From Cupriavidus pauculus (GTDB taxonomy: Bacteria > Pseudomonadota > Gammaproteobacteria > Burkholderiales > Burkholderiaceae): 64,000 nt of DNA. The notes under the pieces were generated by a model, which saw nothing but the letters and a program-made list of their open reading frames with translations, was not told the origin of the DNA and did no database searches. The stretch lies in the NCBI RefSeq assembly GCF_003854935.1, contig NZ_CP033969.1, positions 496,001 through 560,000 on the forward strand. The letters are read 5' to 3'. Position 1 is the first letter of the stretch. Each line of letters starts with the position of its first letter. The position numbers and the translations under genes were made by a program. This document shows positions 7,683 through 16,793 of this stretch, piece by piece.

Positions 7683-8684
7683 ATGACTACCGCATCCGCT
7701 GCGCCCGAGTCCGCCCCGTTCTCGGCGGCCAAGTACATCAAGGAAATCGGCCGTGGCGTCAATGGCGCCCGCGCGCTGCCGCGCGAGGACGCCCAGGCGC
7801 TGTTTGACGCGATGCTGGCCGGCCGTGTCTCGGACATCGAACTGGGCGCCGTGCTGATGGCGTACCGCATCAAGGGCGAAGCCCCGCACGAGCTGGCGGG
7901 CATGCTCGAAGCCGCGCACCGGCACTGCCAGCCGCTGGCCGCGCCGCCGGACAAGCCCGTGGTGGTGATTCCCAGCTACAACGGCGCGCGCAAGCAGCCA
8001 AACCTGGTGCCGCTGCTGGCGATGCTGCTGGCGCGCGACGGCGTCCCCACGCTGGTGCATGGGGTGCGGGCGTTCCACGGCCGCGTGACGAGCCTGGCGC
8101 TGTTCGAGGCGCTGGGTGTGCCGCTGTGCGCGACCACCGGCGCCGCGCAGGACCAGCTGCGCGCTGGCACCAACCCGCTGGCCGTGCTGCCGATCGACGT
8201 GCTGTCGCCCCCGCTGGCGGCCCTGCTGGAAAAGCGCGCGATCATCGGCCTGCGCAATTCGTCGCACACGATCGTCAAGATGCTGCAGCCGGTGGGCGCC
8301 CACACGCCGGCCGAGGCGCTGCGGCTGTACAGCTACACCCACCCCGAGTACCGCGAGACGCTGACCGACTATTTCTCGCACGAGCCGGCCAACGTGCTGC
8401 TGGGCCGGGGCACCGAGGGCGAGGTGGTGGCCGACGCGCGCCGCAGCACGCGGATCGACTGGCTGCACGACGGGCATCAGCGGACGATGGTGGACCCGGT
8501 GGGCGGCTCCATCGGCGAGGTGCCGGCGCTGCCGGCCGGGACCGACGTGGCCGACACGGCGGCGTGGATCCGCAAGGTACTCGATGGCGCCGAGCCCGTG
8601 CCGGCCCCCATCGCCACCCAGATCGCCACGATCAAGGACTGCCTGGCGCAGGCCACGCGCGTCGCCTGGGCCAGCCCGGTCTGA
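7683..8684 (+). CDS. ybiB: YbiB family protein (anthranilate phosphoribosyltransferase-like fold)
   Basis: A homologue of E. coli YbiB, a nucleic-acid-binding protein with the TrpD/glycosyltransferase family 4 fold; its physiological role is not established. The 333 residues contain the TrpD-like N-terminal helical bundle (YIKEIGRGVNGARALPREDA, residues 14-33) and a nucleoside-phosphorylase-type alpha/beta domain with PSYNGARKQPNLVPLLA near 98. It follows the nrt ATPase gene by 88 bp and this adjacency suggests co-expression with nitrate genes. The ATG at 7683 was chosen because the protein then starts just before the conserved YIKEIGRG region. Confidence 0.85.
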   Translation: MTTASAAPESAPFSAAKYIKEIGRGVNGARALPREDAQALFDAMLAGRVSDIELGAVLMAYRIKGEAPHELAGMLEAAHRHCQPLAAPPDKPVVVIPSYNGARKQPNLVPLLAMLLARDGVPTLVHGVRAFHGRVTSLALFEALGVPLCATTGAAQDQLRAGTNPLAVLPIDVLSPPLAALLEKRAIIGLRNSSHTIVKMLQPVGAHTPAEALRLYSYTHPEYRETLTDYFSHEPANVLLGRGTEGEVVADARRSTRIDWLHDGHQRTMVDPVGGSIGEVPALPAGTDVADTAAWIRKVLDGAEPVPAPIATQIATIKDCLAQATRVAWASPV

Positions 8685-8726
8685 GCGGCGGCCGGCGGGC
8701 CTGGGGCTTTTGGGGCCCCGGGGGCC

Positions 8727-9599
8727 CTAGCGCCGCACCGGCAGCGGAATCCGCTCGGTCTCGCCGGGCACGTGCGGGAACTTGTCGTCCTGCCAGCGCT
8801 GGCTGGCTTCCTCGATGGCTTCCTTGCTGCTGGCCACGAAGTTCCAGAAGATGAACCGGCGGCCGTCGGTCGGATCGCCCCCTAGCAGCATCACGCGCGA
8901 CGGCAGCGTCGCGGTAATCGTCACCGGCTCGCCCGGCGTCAGCACCACCAGGTGCTCGGCGGGCAGCGTCTCGCCGTCCATTTCCAGGTTGCCGTCCACC
9001 GGGTAGATGCCCCGCTGCACGTGCTCGGGCGGGATGACCAGGGTGGCGCCGGCATCCATCTCGATGGCCACGTACAGCGTGCGGCTGTAGACCCGCACCG
9101 GCGATTCCGCGCCGAATGCATCGCCGGCAATCACCGTCATCCGCACACCCGGCAGTTCCAGCTTGGGCAGCGTCGCGCCCGGATGGTGGTGGAACGACGG
9201 CGGATCATTCTCATGCGCCTTCGGCAGCGCCACCCAGGTCTGGATGCCGTGCACGCGCGGGCCGGCTTCGCGCTCGTCGTCGGGCGTGCGCTCGGAATGG
9301 ACGATGCCGGTGCCGGCCGTCATCCAGTTCACGTCGCCGGGGCGAATCACCTGCTCGCTGCCCAGGCTGTCCCGATGCAGGATCGCGCCCTCGAACAGGT
9401 AGGTGACCGTGGCCAGTCCGATATGTGGATGCGGACGCACATCCATGCCGTGGCCGGCCTCCATCACCACCGGGCCCATGTGGTCGAAGAAGATAAAAGG
9501 CCCGACCGTCTGGGTCGTGGCGGCGGGCAACAGGCGGCGAACGGTGAACTCGCCGATGTCCCGCACATGGGGTTTCAGCAAGTGTTCGATAGCAGACAT
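8727..9599 (-). CDS. Pirin family protein (cupin)
   Basis: A bicupin of 290 residues in the pirin family, whose bacterial members include quercetin 2,3-dioxygenases and redox-sensing regulators. Metal ligands are visible in the N-terminal cupin: HPHIGLATVTY (two His near residues 59-61) and HSERTPDDE (His and Glu near 103-105). The C-terminal cupin is less conserved, as usual. The ATG at 9599 has GGAGA upstream. It converges with ybiB and is divergent from rpoH. Its substrate is unknown. Confidence 0.88.
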   Translation of the reverse strand: MSAIEHLLKPHVRDIGEFTVRRLLPAATTQTVGPFIFFDHMGPVVMEAGHGMDVRPHPHIGLATVTYLFEGAILHRDSLGSEQVIRPGDVNWMTAGTGIVHSERTPDDEREAGPRVHGIQTWVALPKAHENDPPSFHHHPGATLPKLELPGVRMTVIAGDAFGAESPVRVYSRTLYVAIEMDAGATLVIPPEHVQRGIYPVDGNLEMDGETLPAEHLVVLTPGEPVTITATLPSRVMLLGGDPTDGRRFIFWNFVASSKEAIEEASQRWQDDKFPHVPGETERIPLPVRR

Positions 9600-9872
9600 G
9601 AGAACGTCTCCGGGGAATGGTGCAATGCGACTGGCCGATGTGGCTGCCAATGGGCTTCAGTGTAGCGAATCCCGCAATTCACCATCCCGCAAATGCGAGG
9701 AAATCATCGGAAACCGATGGGTGCCGCGCCCCTCTAATCTTTCTGTCGAGCGGGCCCATGGCCCGGGAGGCCTTGTCAGGACTGGGGCTTAGCGACATTG
9801 TGATGGCAACTTACCGCTATCAGTCATCCGGTTTTAATCGGGTGGAACTATCAACCCCATAGGCCTTCTAAC
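9600..9872. other. Intergenic region between pirin gene and rpoH
   Basis: No credible coding frame. It must hold the divergent promoters of the pirin gene and rpoH. A CCCCAT at 9855-9860 resembles a sigma-32 -10 element, but no good -35 is visible. Confidence 0.4.
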
Positions 9873-9899
9873 TTAGCACTCGTCCGGTTCGAGTGCTAA
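9873..9899. promoter_or_regulatory. CIRCE element (HrcA operator) upstream of rpoH
   Basis: TTAGCACTC-N9-GAGTGCTAA is an exact match to the CIRCE consensus, centred about 85 bp upstream of the rpoH GTG. HrcA repressor binding at CIRCE is established for chaperone operons. Here it implies direct HrcA control of the heat-shock sigma factor. Confidence 0.93.
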
Positions 9900-9968
9900 T
9901 ATGCGTTGCAATGCGGTGTCCTTCCGGGACACACCGGCAACCCACCGCCGGATGCGAAAGGAGTCATA

Positions 9969-10904
9969 GTGAACGCAGTCTTGTCTGCCGATCCCACCCA
10001 AGTTTCCCGCCGTCTGCCGACGGCGCCCCAGAGTGCTGCCGCGAACAGCCTTGCGCTGACGTTTCCGGGCACGCTGGGCAATCTGGAAAGCTACATCCAG
10101 GCGGTACATCGCATCCCGATGCTGACGCCCGAGGAAGAGCTTCGCCTGGCGCGCGACCTGCGCGACAACGAATCGGTCGATGCCGCGCGCCGCCTGGTGA
10201 TGTCGCACCTGCGCCTCGTGGTGTCCATCGCCCGCCAGTACCTGGGCTACGGCCTGCCGCACGCCGACCTGATCCAGGAAGGCAACATCGGCCTGATGAA
10301 GGCCGTGAAGCGCTTCGACCCCGAACAGGGCGTGCGCCTGGTGTCGTACGCGATGCACTGGATCAAGGCCGAGATCCACGAATACGTGCTGAAGAACTGG
10401 CGCATGGTCAAAGTGGCCACCACCAAGGCCCAGCGCAAGCTGTTCTTCAACCTGCGCAGCCACAAGCAGGGGCTGCACACCTTCACCCCCGAGCAGGTGG
10501 AAGCCGTCGCCCGCGAGCTGAACGTCAAGCCCGAGGAAGTGATGGAGATGGAAACCCGCATGGCGGGTGGCGACATGGCGCTGGAAGGCCAGGTCGACGA
10601 CGGCGAGGAGGAATTCGCGCCCATCGCCTACCTGGCGGACAACCATAACGAGCCGACCAAGGTCATCGAGGCCAAGACGCGCGACCGCCTGCAGGTGGAA
10701 GGGCTGGAAGAGGCGCTGGGCAAGCTCGACCCGCGCAGCCGCCGCATCATCGAGGCGCGCTGGCTGGACGTGAACGACGACGGCTCGGGCGGCGCCACGC
10801 TGCATGAGCTGGCCGACGAATTCGGCGTGTCCGCCGAGCGCATCCGCCAGATCGAGGTGGCCGCGATGAAGAAGATGAAGGGCGCGCTGGCCGCGTTTGC
10901 CTGA
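9969..10904 (+). CDS. rpoH: RNA polymerase heat-shock sigma factor RpoH (sigma-32)
   Basis: Directs RNA polymerase to heat-shock promoters. The 311 residues carry sigma regions 2 (DLIQEGNIGLMKAVKRFDP near residue 100) and 4 (the HTH with FGVSAERIRQIEVAAMKKMK at the end). They also carry the RpoH box QRKLFFNLR near residue 155, which separates RpoH from other group 3 sigma factors. The GTG at 9969 is used because GAAAGGAG precedes it with 6-nt spacing. Regulation: a perfect CIRCE operator lies upstream. A terminator follows. Confidence 0.97.
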   Translation: MNAVLSADPTQVSRRLPTAPQSAAANSLALTFPGTLGNLESYIQAVHRIPMLTPEEELRLARDLRDNESVDAARRLVMSHLRLVVSIARQYLGYGLPHADLIQEGNIGLMKAVKRFDPEQGVRLVSYAMHWIKAEIHEYVLKNWRMVKVATTKAQRKLFFNLRSHKQGLHTFTPEQVEAVARELNVKPEEVMEMETRMAGGDMALEGQVDDGEEEFAPIAYLADNHNEPTKVIEAKTRDRLQVEGLEEALGKLDPRSRRIIEARWLDVNDDGSGGATLHELADEFGVSAERIRQIEVAAMKKMKGALAAFA

Positions 10905-10929
10905 TCCTTCCGGGCCACGCGCCCCATGC

Positions 10930-10959
10930 AAAAGGCCGGTCGATTGACCGGCCTTTTTG
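10930..10959 (+). terminator. Terminator after rpoH
   Basis: The stem AAAGGCCGGTC / GACCGGCCTTT with an ATT-rich loop is followed by TTTGTTT. Confidence 0.9.
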
Positions 10960-10996
10960 TTTGCCTGAGCGCCGCAGCGCGCCGCACCCCGCCCCG

Positions 10997-11611
10997 TCAG
11001 GACATCAGCGCCTTCAGGTCGTGCGCGATCGGCTCGGGGCCCTGGCCGTGGCGGATGAACAGCCGGAGCTGGCCGTTCTGGTCGAACACGTAGCTGCCGG
11101 CCGAATGGTCCATCGTGTAGTTGTTGGGCGACGTTCCCGGCACCTTGGCGTAGTAGACCTTGAAGTCCTTGGCCAGCTTCTTCAGCGCGGCTTCGTCGGC
11201 CGGGCGCAGGCCCAGGAAGCGGGCGTCGAAGGCCGGCACGTACTGGCCCATCAGTGCCGGCGTGTCGCGCTCCGGGTCCACGGTGACGAACAGCACCTGC
11301 ACCTTGTCGGCGTCGGGGCCCATCTGCTCCATGACCTGCTTCAGCTCGACCATCGTCGTCGGACAGACGTCCGGGCAATGGGTGTAGCCGAAGAACATCA
11401 GCACCACCTTGCCCTTGAAGTCGCCCAGCGTGCGGGTCTTGCCCGCGGGGTCCAGCAGCGCGAAATCCTTGCCGAAGTCGCTGGCGCCCGAGATGTCGAC
11501 GTTCTTGAACGACGGTTTCGGCTGGCCGCAGGCCGCCAGCAGCGCGGTGCAGAGCGCCAGCAGGCAGAGGCGGCGGAACGTGGCCAGAAGGCCGGGGGCG
11601 GGAGTCGGCAT
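10997..11611 (-). CDS. SCO1/SenC copper chaperone lipoprotein
   Basis: Copper-delivery and thiol-redox protein for the CuA site of cytochrome oxidase. The 204-residue product has a lipoprotein signal (LLALCTALLAAC, lipobox LAAC near residue 26). The thioredoxin-like domain carries the Sco motif CPDVC near residue 79 and the copper-ligand His in NYTMDHSAG near 166. The ATG at 11611 is preferred because it places the signal peptide at the N-terminus; a longer frame from 11686 would bury it. It is the last gene of the minus-strand oxidase biogenesis cluster, following ctaB. Confidence 0.92.
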   Translation of the reverse strand: MPTPAPGLLATFRRLCLLALCTALLAACGQPKPSFKNVDISGASDFGKDFALLDPAGKTRTLGDFKGKVVLMFFGYTHCPDVCPTTMVELKQVMEQMGPDADKVQVLFVTVDPERDTPALMGQYVPAFDARFLGLRPADEAALKKLAKDFKVYYAKVPGTSPNNYTMDHSAGSYVFDQNGQLRLFIRHGQGPEPIAHDLKALMS

Positions 11612-11706
11612 GCGTGGAGGCGGGTAGGAGGGAAGACGCCCGAAAGTATCGCCGATCACATCGGCCATGGCTTCCGGGCGCGGCAAGATGCCGCAGGACA
11701 GGCGGG

Positions 11707-12645
11707 TCAGACCTGCGGCACGAACTTGAAGTAGTGATCCACCAGCAGCGCCGCGAACAGCAGTGACAGGTAAAGGATCGAATAGCGGAAGGTGCGCTGC
11801 GCCAACTCATCCGAATAGTTGCGGAACAGCTTCCAGGCGTAGCCCAGGAACACCAGCCCGAGCCCCAGCGCGGCCGCCAGGTAGATGTAGCCGCTCATGC
11901 CATAGACGAACGGCAGCAGCGTGGCGGCGATCATGACCAGCGTGTACAGCAGGATGTGCAGCAGCGTGTAGCGCTCGCCGTGGGTGATCGGCAGCATCGG
12001 CAGGCCCGACTTGGCGTAGTCGGCGCGGCGATAGAGCGCCAGCGCCCAGAAGTGCGGCGGCGTCCACGTGAAGATGATCAGCACCAGGAACCACGCCTCG
12101 GCCGGCACGGTGCCCGCCACGGCGGCCCAGCCCAGCGCCGGCGGCATGGCGCCGGACAGCCCCCCGATGACGATGTTCTGCGGCGTGGCCGGCTTCAGCA
12201 GGATCGTGTAGACCACCGCGTAGCCCAGGAACGTGGCAAACGTCAGCCACATCGTCAGGTCATTGGCAAAGACGTGCAGCAGCCACATGCCGGCGCCGCC
12301 CAGGATGGCCGAGAACACCAGCGTCTGGGCCGTCGTGATCTCGCCCGTGGCCGATGGCCGCCACGCGGTGCGGCGCATCAGCGCGTCGATCTTCTGCTCG
12401 ACCAGGCAATTGATGGCAAACGCGGCACCGGCCAGCAGCCAGATGCCGGCGGCACCGCCGATCAACACGGACCACGGCACCATGCCGGGCGTGGCCAGGA
12501 ACATGCCGATGACCGAGCAGAACACGGCCAGCTGCGTCACGCGCGGCTTGGTCAGCGCGGCATATTGGCGGGCCAGGTGTCGTAATCGGCCCACGGAGGA
12601 ATGGGGATGGGTAGCGGTAACCACGGGGGGCATCTTGTCTTTCAT
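11707..12645 (-). CDS. ctaB: Protoheme IX farnesyltransferase (heme O synthase)
   Basis: UbiA-family membrane prenyltransferase that adds farnesyl to heme b, making heme O for the aa3 oxidase. It is 312 residues long with about nine membrane segments. The first polyprenyl-diphosphate motif, [15 protein letters not shown], lies near residue 93. The start overlaps the ctaA stop (ATGA), so translation is coupled to heme A synthase, the next enzyme in the pathway. Confidence 0.95.
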   Translation of the reverse strand: MKDKMPPVVTATHPHSSVGRLRHLARQYAALTKPRVTQLAVFCSVIGMFLATPGMVPWSVLIGGAAGIWLLAGAAFAINCLVEQKIDALMRRTAWRPSATGEITTAQTLVFSAILGGAGMWLLHVFANDLTMWLTFATFLGYAVVYTILLKPATPQNIVIGGLSGAMPPALGWAAVAGTVPAEAWFLVLIIFTWTPPHFWALALYRRADYAKSGLPMLPITHGERYTLLHILLYTLVMIAATLLPFVYGMSGYIYLAAALGLGLVFLGYAWKLFRNYSDELAQRTFRYSILYLSLLFAALLVDHYFKFVPQV

Positions 12646-13745
12646 GTGGCGCGCGCCGCCACGGCGGGTTGGGCGGCGGCGCCGGCGGAGCGGGTCGCGA
12701 GGCCGATATTGTAGTTGAGACGGAGCAACAGCATCAGGAGCAGCGCCGCCCCGCCGTTATGGGCCACGGCGGCCACCAGCGGCCAGTCGAACACAATGTT
12801 CGACATCCCGGTAGCCAGTTGCAGCGCCAGCACGGCCAGCAGCCACTTGCCGTGGCGCGACAGCCCCTCCAGCCGCCGCGCGCGCAGGCCGAACCAGAGC
12901 AGGTAGCCCAGCACCACGAACGCAAAGCCCCGGTGCACCCAGTGGATGGCCACCAGCGCCGCGTGCGGAATGTAGGCGCCGTCGGCGGTCATGCCCAGCT
13001 GGCGCCACAGCGTGAAGCCGTGCCGGAAGTCCATCTCGGGCACCAGCTGGCCGTTGCAGAGCGGAAAATCGGTACAGGCCAGCACCGCGTAGTTGGTGCT
13101 CACCCAGCCACCCAGGAAGATCTGGATCACCAGCAGCACCAGCCCCAGCACGCCGGCCCAGCGCAGCGCCGCGGCCTGCGGCGCCACCGGATGCGGCGCT
13201 TCGTTGCGCGAGCCGAGCCAGATCAGCGACGCCAGCAGCAGCATCGCCAGCATCAGGTGCGTGACCACGATGATCGGCTGCAGCTTCATCGTCACGGTCA
13301 GCGCGCCGAACAGGCCCTGCACGCAGACCAGCACGAACACGCCGGTGGCGTACCACGGCGACTGCTTCAGTTCCCGCCGCCGGACCCACGCCAGCACCAT
13401 CAGCGAGATGATCAGCACGCCCACCGCCATGGCGAAATAGCGATGGATCATCTCGATCCACGCCTTGGCCAGCGTCACCGGGCCGCTCGGCAGCGCGGTC
13501 TCGGCCGCCCGGATCGGCTCCATCGCCGCGTGCGGGTTTGAATGGCCGTAGCAGCCCGGCCAGTCGGGGCAGCCCAGGCCGGAGTCGGTCAGCCGGGTGA
13601 AGCTGCCGAACATGATCAGGTCGAGCGTCAGGAACGCCGTGATCCACACGAGCCTGCGGTATTTGTCGCGGCTGCCGCGGACCATCACGTAGGACAGCGG
13701 CAGCAGGGCGATCAGGATGCCAATGATGGCGAGCTGGAGCAGCAT
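12642..13745 (-). CDS. ctaA: Heme A synthase (COX15/CtaA)
   Basis: Oxidises heme O to heme A in the inner membrane. The 367 residues have eight predicted membrane segments and the conserved heme-ligand histidines in the two four-helix halves (for example [11 protein letters not shown] near residue 116 and [11 protein letters not shown] near 267). [10 protein letters not shown] near residue 58 is a typical Cys-containing loop of the family. It lies between a Sco-like gene and ctaB, overlapping ctaB by 4 bp. Confidence 0.95.
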   Translation of the reverse strand: MLLQLAIIGILIALLPLSYVMVRGSRDKYRRLVWITAFLTLDLIMFGSFTRLTDSGLGCPDWPGCYGHSNPHAAMEPIRAAETALPSGPVTLAKAWIEMIHRYFAMAVGVLIISLMVLAWVRRRELKQSPWYATGVFVLVCVQGLFGALTVTMKLQPIIVVTHLMLAMLLLASLIWLGSRNEAPHPVAPQAAALRWAGVLGLVLLVIQIFLGGWVSTNYAVLACTDFPLCNGQLVPEMDFRHGFTLWRQLGMTADGAYIPHAALVAIHWVHRGFAFVVLGYLLWFGLRARRLEGLSRHGKWLLAVLALQLATGMSNIVFDWPLVAAVAHNGGAALLLMLLLRLNYNIGLATRSAGAAAQPAVAARAT

Positions 13746-13789
13746 TTCGGTACAGCCAGGTCAGACAAAGGAATGGAGCGGTCGGCCCA

Positions 13790-14446
13790 TCAGCCGATGC
13801 GGGAATACTTGAGCAGCTTCTTCAGGTCGCCGCTCATCTTCTTGGGGTCGGGGTCTTTCGGCCAGCGCATCATCAGGTTGCCGAGCGGGTCGACCAGGTA
13901 GATCGTGTCCTCCACGCGGCCGTCGGGCGCCGCCGGCAGCCATTGCGCGATGGCGGCGCGGTCCATGCGCAGGAATCGCACGCCGGCATAGGGTTCGTTG
14001 TAGGCGTCGACGAGCCGGCCGTCCACCTTGCCGGCGCCCTGGATCAGCCAGACCGGCACGATCCGCTCGCGGCCCTCGCCCTGCCCGGCCCGGATCTGGC
14101 GCATCGTGAACAGCTTGCGCGCGCAGGCTTCGTCGCAGGCGGCGCCGTCGGTCATCAGCATCAGCCACTTGCCGCGCAGCGACGCCAGCGGCAGCGCGTC
14201 GCCGCGTTCGTCCACCAGTTGCACGGGCGGCATCGGGCGCTGCGGATCGACCAGCGCGCCGTAGTTGGTCGATCCGCCGGTCGGCTTGATCACGTAATAG
14301 GTGAAATACGAGAACAGCACCGGCGACGCACAGACCAGCAGCAGCATCAGCATCTGCAGGCGGCCGCGGCGCGTGCGCGCGTCGATGCGGGGGTCGGGCG
14401 TGGCCGAGGGGTCGGGCTGCGACATGGGAGGCGTCTGTACGTTCAT
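13790..14446 (-). CDS. Sco-like thioredoxin-fold membrane protein
   Basis: A 218-residue protein with one N-terminal membrane segment (residues about 31-50) and a Sco-like periplasmic domain. The CDEAC pair near residue 104 has the same CxxxC spacing as Sco proteins, and VEDTIYLVDPLGNLMMRWP near 180 matches the Sco core strand. It lies between surf1 (ATGA overlap) and ctaA, so a role in oxidase copper or thiol handling is likely but unproven. It is usually annotated only as a hypothetical or cytochrome oxidase-associated protein. Confidence 0.8.
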   Translation of the reverse strand: MNVQTPPMSQPDPSATPDPRIDARTRRGRLQMLMLLLVCASPVLFSYFTYYVIKPTGGSTNYGALVDPQRPMPPVQLVDERGDALPLASLRGKWLMLMTDGAACDEACARKLFTMRQIRAGQGEGRERIVPVWLIQGAGKVDGRLVDAYNEPYAGVRFLRMDRAAIAQWLPAAPDGRVEDTIYLVDPLGNLMMRWPKDPDPKKMSGDLKKLLKYSRIG

Positions 14447-15249
14447 CGTTCGATCATTCGATTGGTGGGTCCGGCGTCGTTCTGCCGGCCAGCCTGCGGT
14501 TCATCCTGCCGGTCTTCGCGCCGGGCCCTGCGCCAGCCCAGCACCGCCACCAGCACCACGGTCAGCCCGGCCAGGCCGAACCACTGCGCGGCGTAGCCGA
14601 AGTGGCGGTCCGCGCCCAGGTCGGCCGGCGCCCAGTCGCGCGCCAGGCCGTCCCCGGTGTCGGTGGCCTGCTGCACCACCACGGGCAGCAGCGGCGCCCC
14701 GATCTCGCCGCCAAACGCGGCAAGGTCGATATTCTGACGTATCTTGCGGCCGGCCTCGGCCGACGGGGCCTGGCCCAGGCTGTAGACGCGCGGCACGGCG
14801 GCCAGCGCGATGCCGGCCACCGACACCTCGCCCGCCGGCGTGGCGAACGGCGCGATGCGGGTGCGGTCCTGGGCGTCGCGCGGCAGCCATCCGCGCAGCA
14901 CCAGCACGTGCCCGCCATCGGCCAGCCGCAGCGGCGTGAGGACCAGGAATCCCGCGCGGCTGTCGGTGCCGTTGCCGTGCGGGCGGTTGTCCAGCAGCAC
15001 GGTGTGCGCCGCCTCGAACGTGCCGCGCGCCACCACGCGGCGGTCCACCAGCGCGCCGGCATCGGCCTGCCCGGCCCGCAGCGCCATTGGGGCCTGCGCG
15101 GCCAGCGTGGCCAGCCGCGCGGCGCGGTCGGTCTTCTCGTGGCCGCGGCGCAGCTGCCAGTTGCCCAGCGCGCAGGTCACGGCGATGACCACCAGCGCGG
15201 CCACCATCGGCACCGGGCCCGGCGCGCGCCAGCGCCTGCGGGTCGTCAC
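14443..15249 (-). CDS. SURF1 family oxidase assembly protein
   Basis: An inner-membrane protein assisting heme a insertion into cytochrome oxidase subunit I. The 268 residues have the two-helix SURF1 layout: an N-terminal segment (ALVVIAVTCALGNWQLRRG, with the conserved GxWQLxR) and a C-terminal segment near 230-250 (FGYAAQWFGLAGLTVVLVAV). The central periplasmic part contains VLLDNRPHGNGTDSRAGF. The GTG at 15249 has GGAGA 5 nt upstream and begins just before the first helix. It overlaps the downstream Sco-like gene by 4 bp. Confidence 0.92.
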   Translation of the reverse strand: MTTRRRWRAPGPVPMVAALVVIAVTCALGNWQLRRGHEKTDRAARLATLAAQAPMALRAGQADAGALVDRRVVARGTFEAAHTVLLDNRPHGNGTDSRAGFLVLTPLRLADGGHVLVLRGWLPRDAQDRTRIAPFATPAGEVSVAGIALAAVPRVYSLGQAPSAEAGRKIRQNIDLAAFGGEIGAPLLPVVVQQATDTGDGLARDWAPADLGADRHFGYAAQWFGLAGLTVVLVAVLGWRRARREDRQDEPQAGRQNDAGPTNRMIER

Positions 15250-15306
15250 GGGTGTTCTCCGTGGGGCACGGTGCGATAATGGGCGCTCGCCGAAAAGAGC
15301 CCCCCC

Positions 15307-15516
15307 ATGCGCTTCGTCATCATCGTCGCCTTCATCCTGATCATCGGCAGCCTGGCCTCCGCGCTGTTCTTCATGATGCGCGACCGCGGCCGCACCCCCA
15401 ACATGATGCGCTCGCTGATGCTGCGCGTCGGCTTCTCGGTGGCGCTGTTCCTGTTCATCCTGTTCTCGCACTGGATGGGCTGGATCCAGAGCACCGGCAT
15501 CCAGATGTCGCCCTGA
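15307..15516 (+). CDS. DUF2909 twin-transmembrane protein
   Basis: A 69-residue protein with two hydrophobic helices (residues 4-24 and 40-60) joined by a basic loop RDRGRTPNMMRS. This is the pattern of the small DUF2909 family found next to betaproteobacterial cox clusters. It is the only plus-strand gene in the oxidase cluster, divergent from surf1, with a 57-bp shared promoter region. A link to oxidase assembly is suggested by position only. Confidence 0.85.
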   Translation: MRFVIIVAFILIIGSLASALFFMMRDRGRTPNMMRSLMLRVGFSVALFLFILFSHWMGWIQSTGIQMSP

Positions 15517-15532
15517 GCCGGGCCCAAGAAAA

Positions 15533-15564
15533 AAGCGCCGCGAAGGATGGCTCCCGCGGCGCTT
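15533..15564 (-). terminator. Terminator after ctaE (bidirectional)
   Basis: The stem AAGCGCCGCG / CGCGGCGCTT has a 12-nt loop. On the minus strand it ends in six T, so it stops the ctaC-ctaE transcript. It also lies 17 bp after the DUF2909 gene. Confidence 0.8.
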
Positions 15565-15607
15565 CTCGCTTGTCTTGCAACGCCGCCGTCGGGCGGCGGC
15601 CCCTGCA

Positions 15608-16468
15608 TTACAACCAGTACACGACCACGTACAGCCCAAGCCAGACCACGTCCACGAAGTGCCAGTACCAGGCTGCGCCTTCGAACGCGAAGTGGTGGTC
15701 CGGCGTGAAATGGCCCTTGAGCACGCGGCCCAGCACCACGGCCAGCATGATGGCGCCCATCGTCACGTGGAAGCCGTGGAAGCCCGTGAGCAGGAAGAAC
15801 GTCGAACCATAGACCCCCGACGTGAGCTTCAGGTTCAGCTCCTGGTAGGCGTGCATGTATTCGTAGACCTGCAGGCACATGAACAGCGCGCCCAGCAGGA
15901 TCGTCAGCACCAGCCCCTGGATCACCTGGTTGCGCTTGCCGGCCAGCAGCGCGTGGTGCGCCCAGGTCAGCGTCACGCCGGAGGTCAGCAGCAGCGCCGT
16001 GTTGATCGTCGGGATCGGCCACGGGCCCATGGTCTGGAACGACTCCACGGTGCCGGCCGGGCCGGTGTGGGGCCACACGGCCGCGAAATCCGGCCAGATG
16101 ATCTTGTTGTTCAGGTCGCCCAGCCACGGCATGGCGATGGTGCGGGCGTAGAACAGCGCGCCGAAGAACGCCGCGAAGAACATCACCTCGGAGAAGATGA
16201 ACCAGCCCATCGACCAGCGGAACGACACGTCGATGTTCTTGCCGTACAGCCCGCCCTCGGACTCGCCGATGGCGTCGCCGAACCAGCTCTTGAGCACGAA
16301 CAGGAACCAGATCAGGCCGAAGCCGCAGACATACGGCGCCCACGGCTGCCCGTTGACCCAGCCGGCGGCTCCCGCACCGGTCAGCAGCAGCCCGAACGCC
16401 GCCGTGATCGGATGGCGCGACGGGCCCGGCACGAAGTAGTACGGGGCGTTTGCGCGATTCGCACTCAT
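15608..16468 (-). CDS. ctaE: Cytochrome c oxidase subunit III
   Basis: Structural subunit III of the aa3-type oxidase. The 286 residues have seven predicted membrane helices. Hallmarks include FSEVMFFAAFFGALFYAR (family Glu in helix III) near residue 90, the mid-protein ALLLTSGVTLTWAHHAL, and the C-terminal TGFHGFHVTMG and WYWHFVDVVWLGLY. The N-terminus MSANRANAPYYFVPGPSRHP is typical of the family. It is the last gene of the ctaC-D-G-E segment. Confidence 0.96.
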   Translation of the reverse strand: MSANRANAPYYFVPGPSRHPITAAFGLLLTGAGAAGWVNGQPWAPYVCGFGLIWFLFVLKSWFGDAIGESEGGLYGKNIDVSFRWSMGWFIFSEVMFFAAFFGALFYARTIAMPWLGDLNNKIIWPDFAAVWPHTGPAGTVESFQTMGPWPIPTINTALLLTSGVTLTWAHHALLAGKRNQVIQGLVLTILLGALFMCLQVYEYMHAYQELNLKLTSGVYGSTFFLLTGFHGFHVTMGAIMLAVVLGRVLKGHFTPDHHFAFEGAAWYWHFVDVVWLGLYVVVYWL

Positions 16469-16564
16469 TCTTCTATCTCCAGCTCAAAGTCTCGATTCAT
16501 GTTATCCGCCCGTCCGGCCCCGACATCTGGCCGGCGGCGTGCTCGCTTTGTATCTGCTGCCCTG

Positions 16565-16780
16565 CTATGCCTGGCTGACCACGGCGCGCACGATGACGAT
16601 CAGCACCGCCACGAACACTGCCGCCGCCATCAGCCCGGCGATGATCACGTGCACCGGGTTCAGGCGCGCCATGTCCGACTCATGCTCCGACCCCTTGCGC
16701 AGCCCGATGAACGACCACAGCACCGCCCGCACCGTCTGTGCGAACGACGCCTTGCGGTGCACCGGATCGTCCGTCGCCAT
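16565..16780 (-). CDS. DUF2970 small membrane protein
   Basis: A 71-residue protein with an amphipathic FAQTVRAVLWSFIGLRKG segment followed by a C-terminal membrane helix (residues 45-67). This is the DUF2970 pattern found between ctaG and ctaE in betaproteobacteria. It is 13 bp downstream of ctaG and clearly in the same operon. Its function is not established. Confidence 0.85.
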   Translation of the reverse strand: MATDDPVHRKASFAQTVRAVLWSFIGLRKGSEHESDMARLNPVHVIIAGLMAAAVFVAVLIVIVRAVVSQA

Positions 16781-16793
16781 GGCCCGGCCTCCC

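Noticed and set aside
9835-9860. Sigma-32 promoter for rpoH autoregulation
   Set aside because: CCCCAT fits a -10 but no CTTGAA-like -35 exists at the proper spacing, so it was not listed as a promoter.
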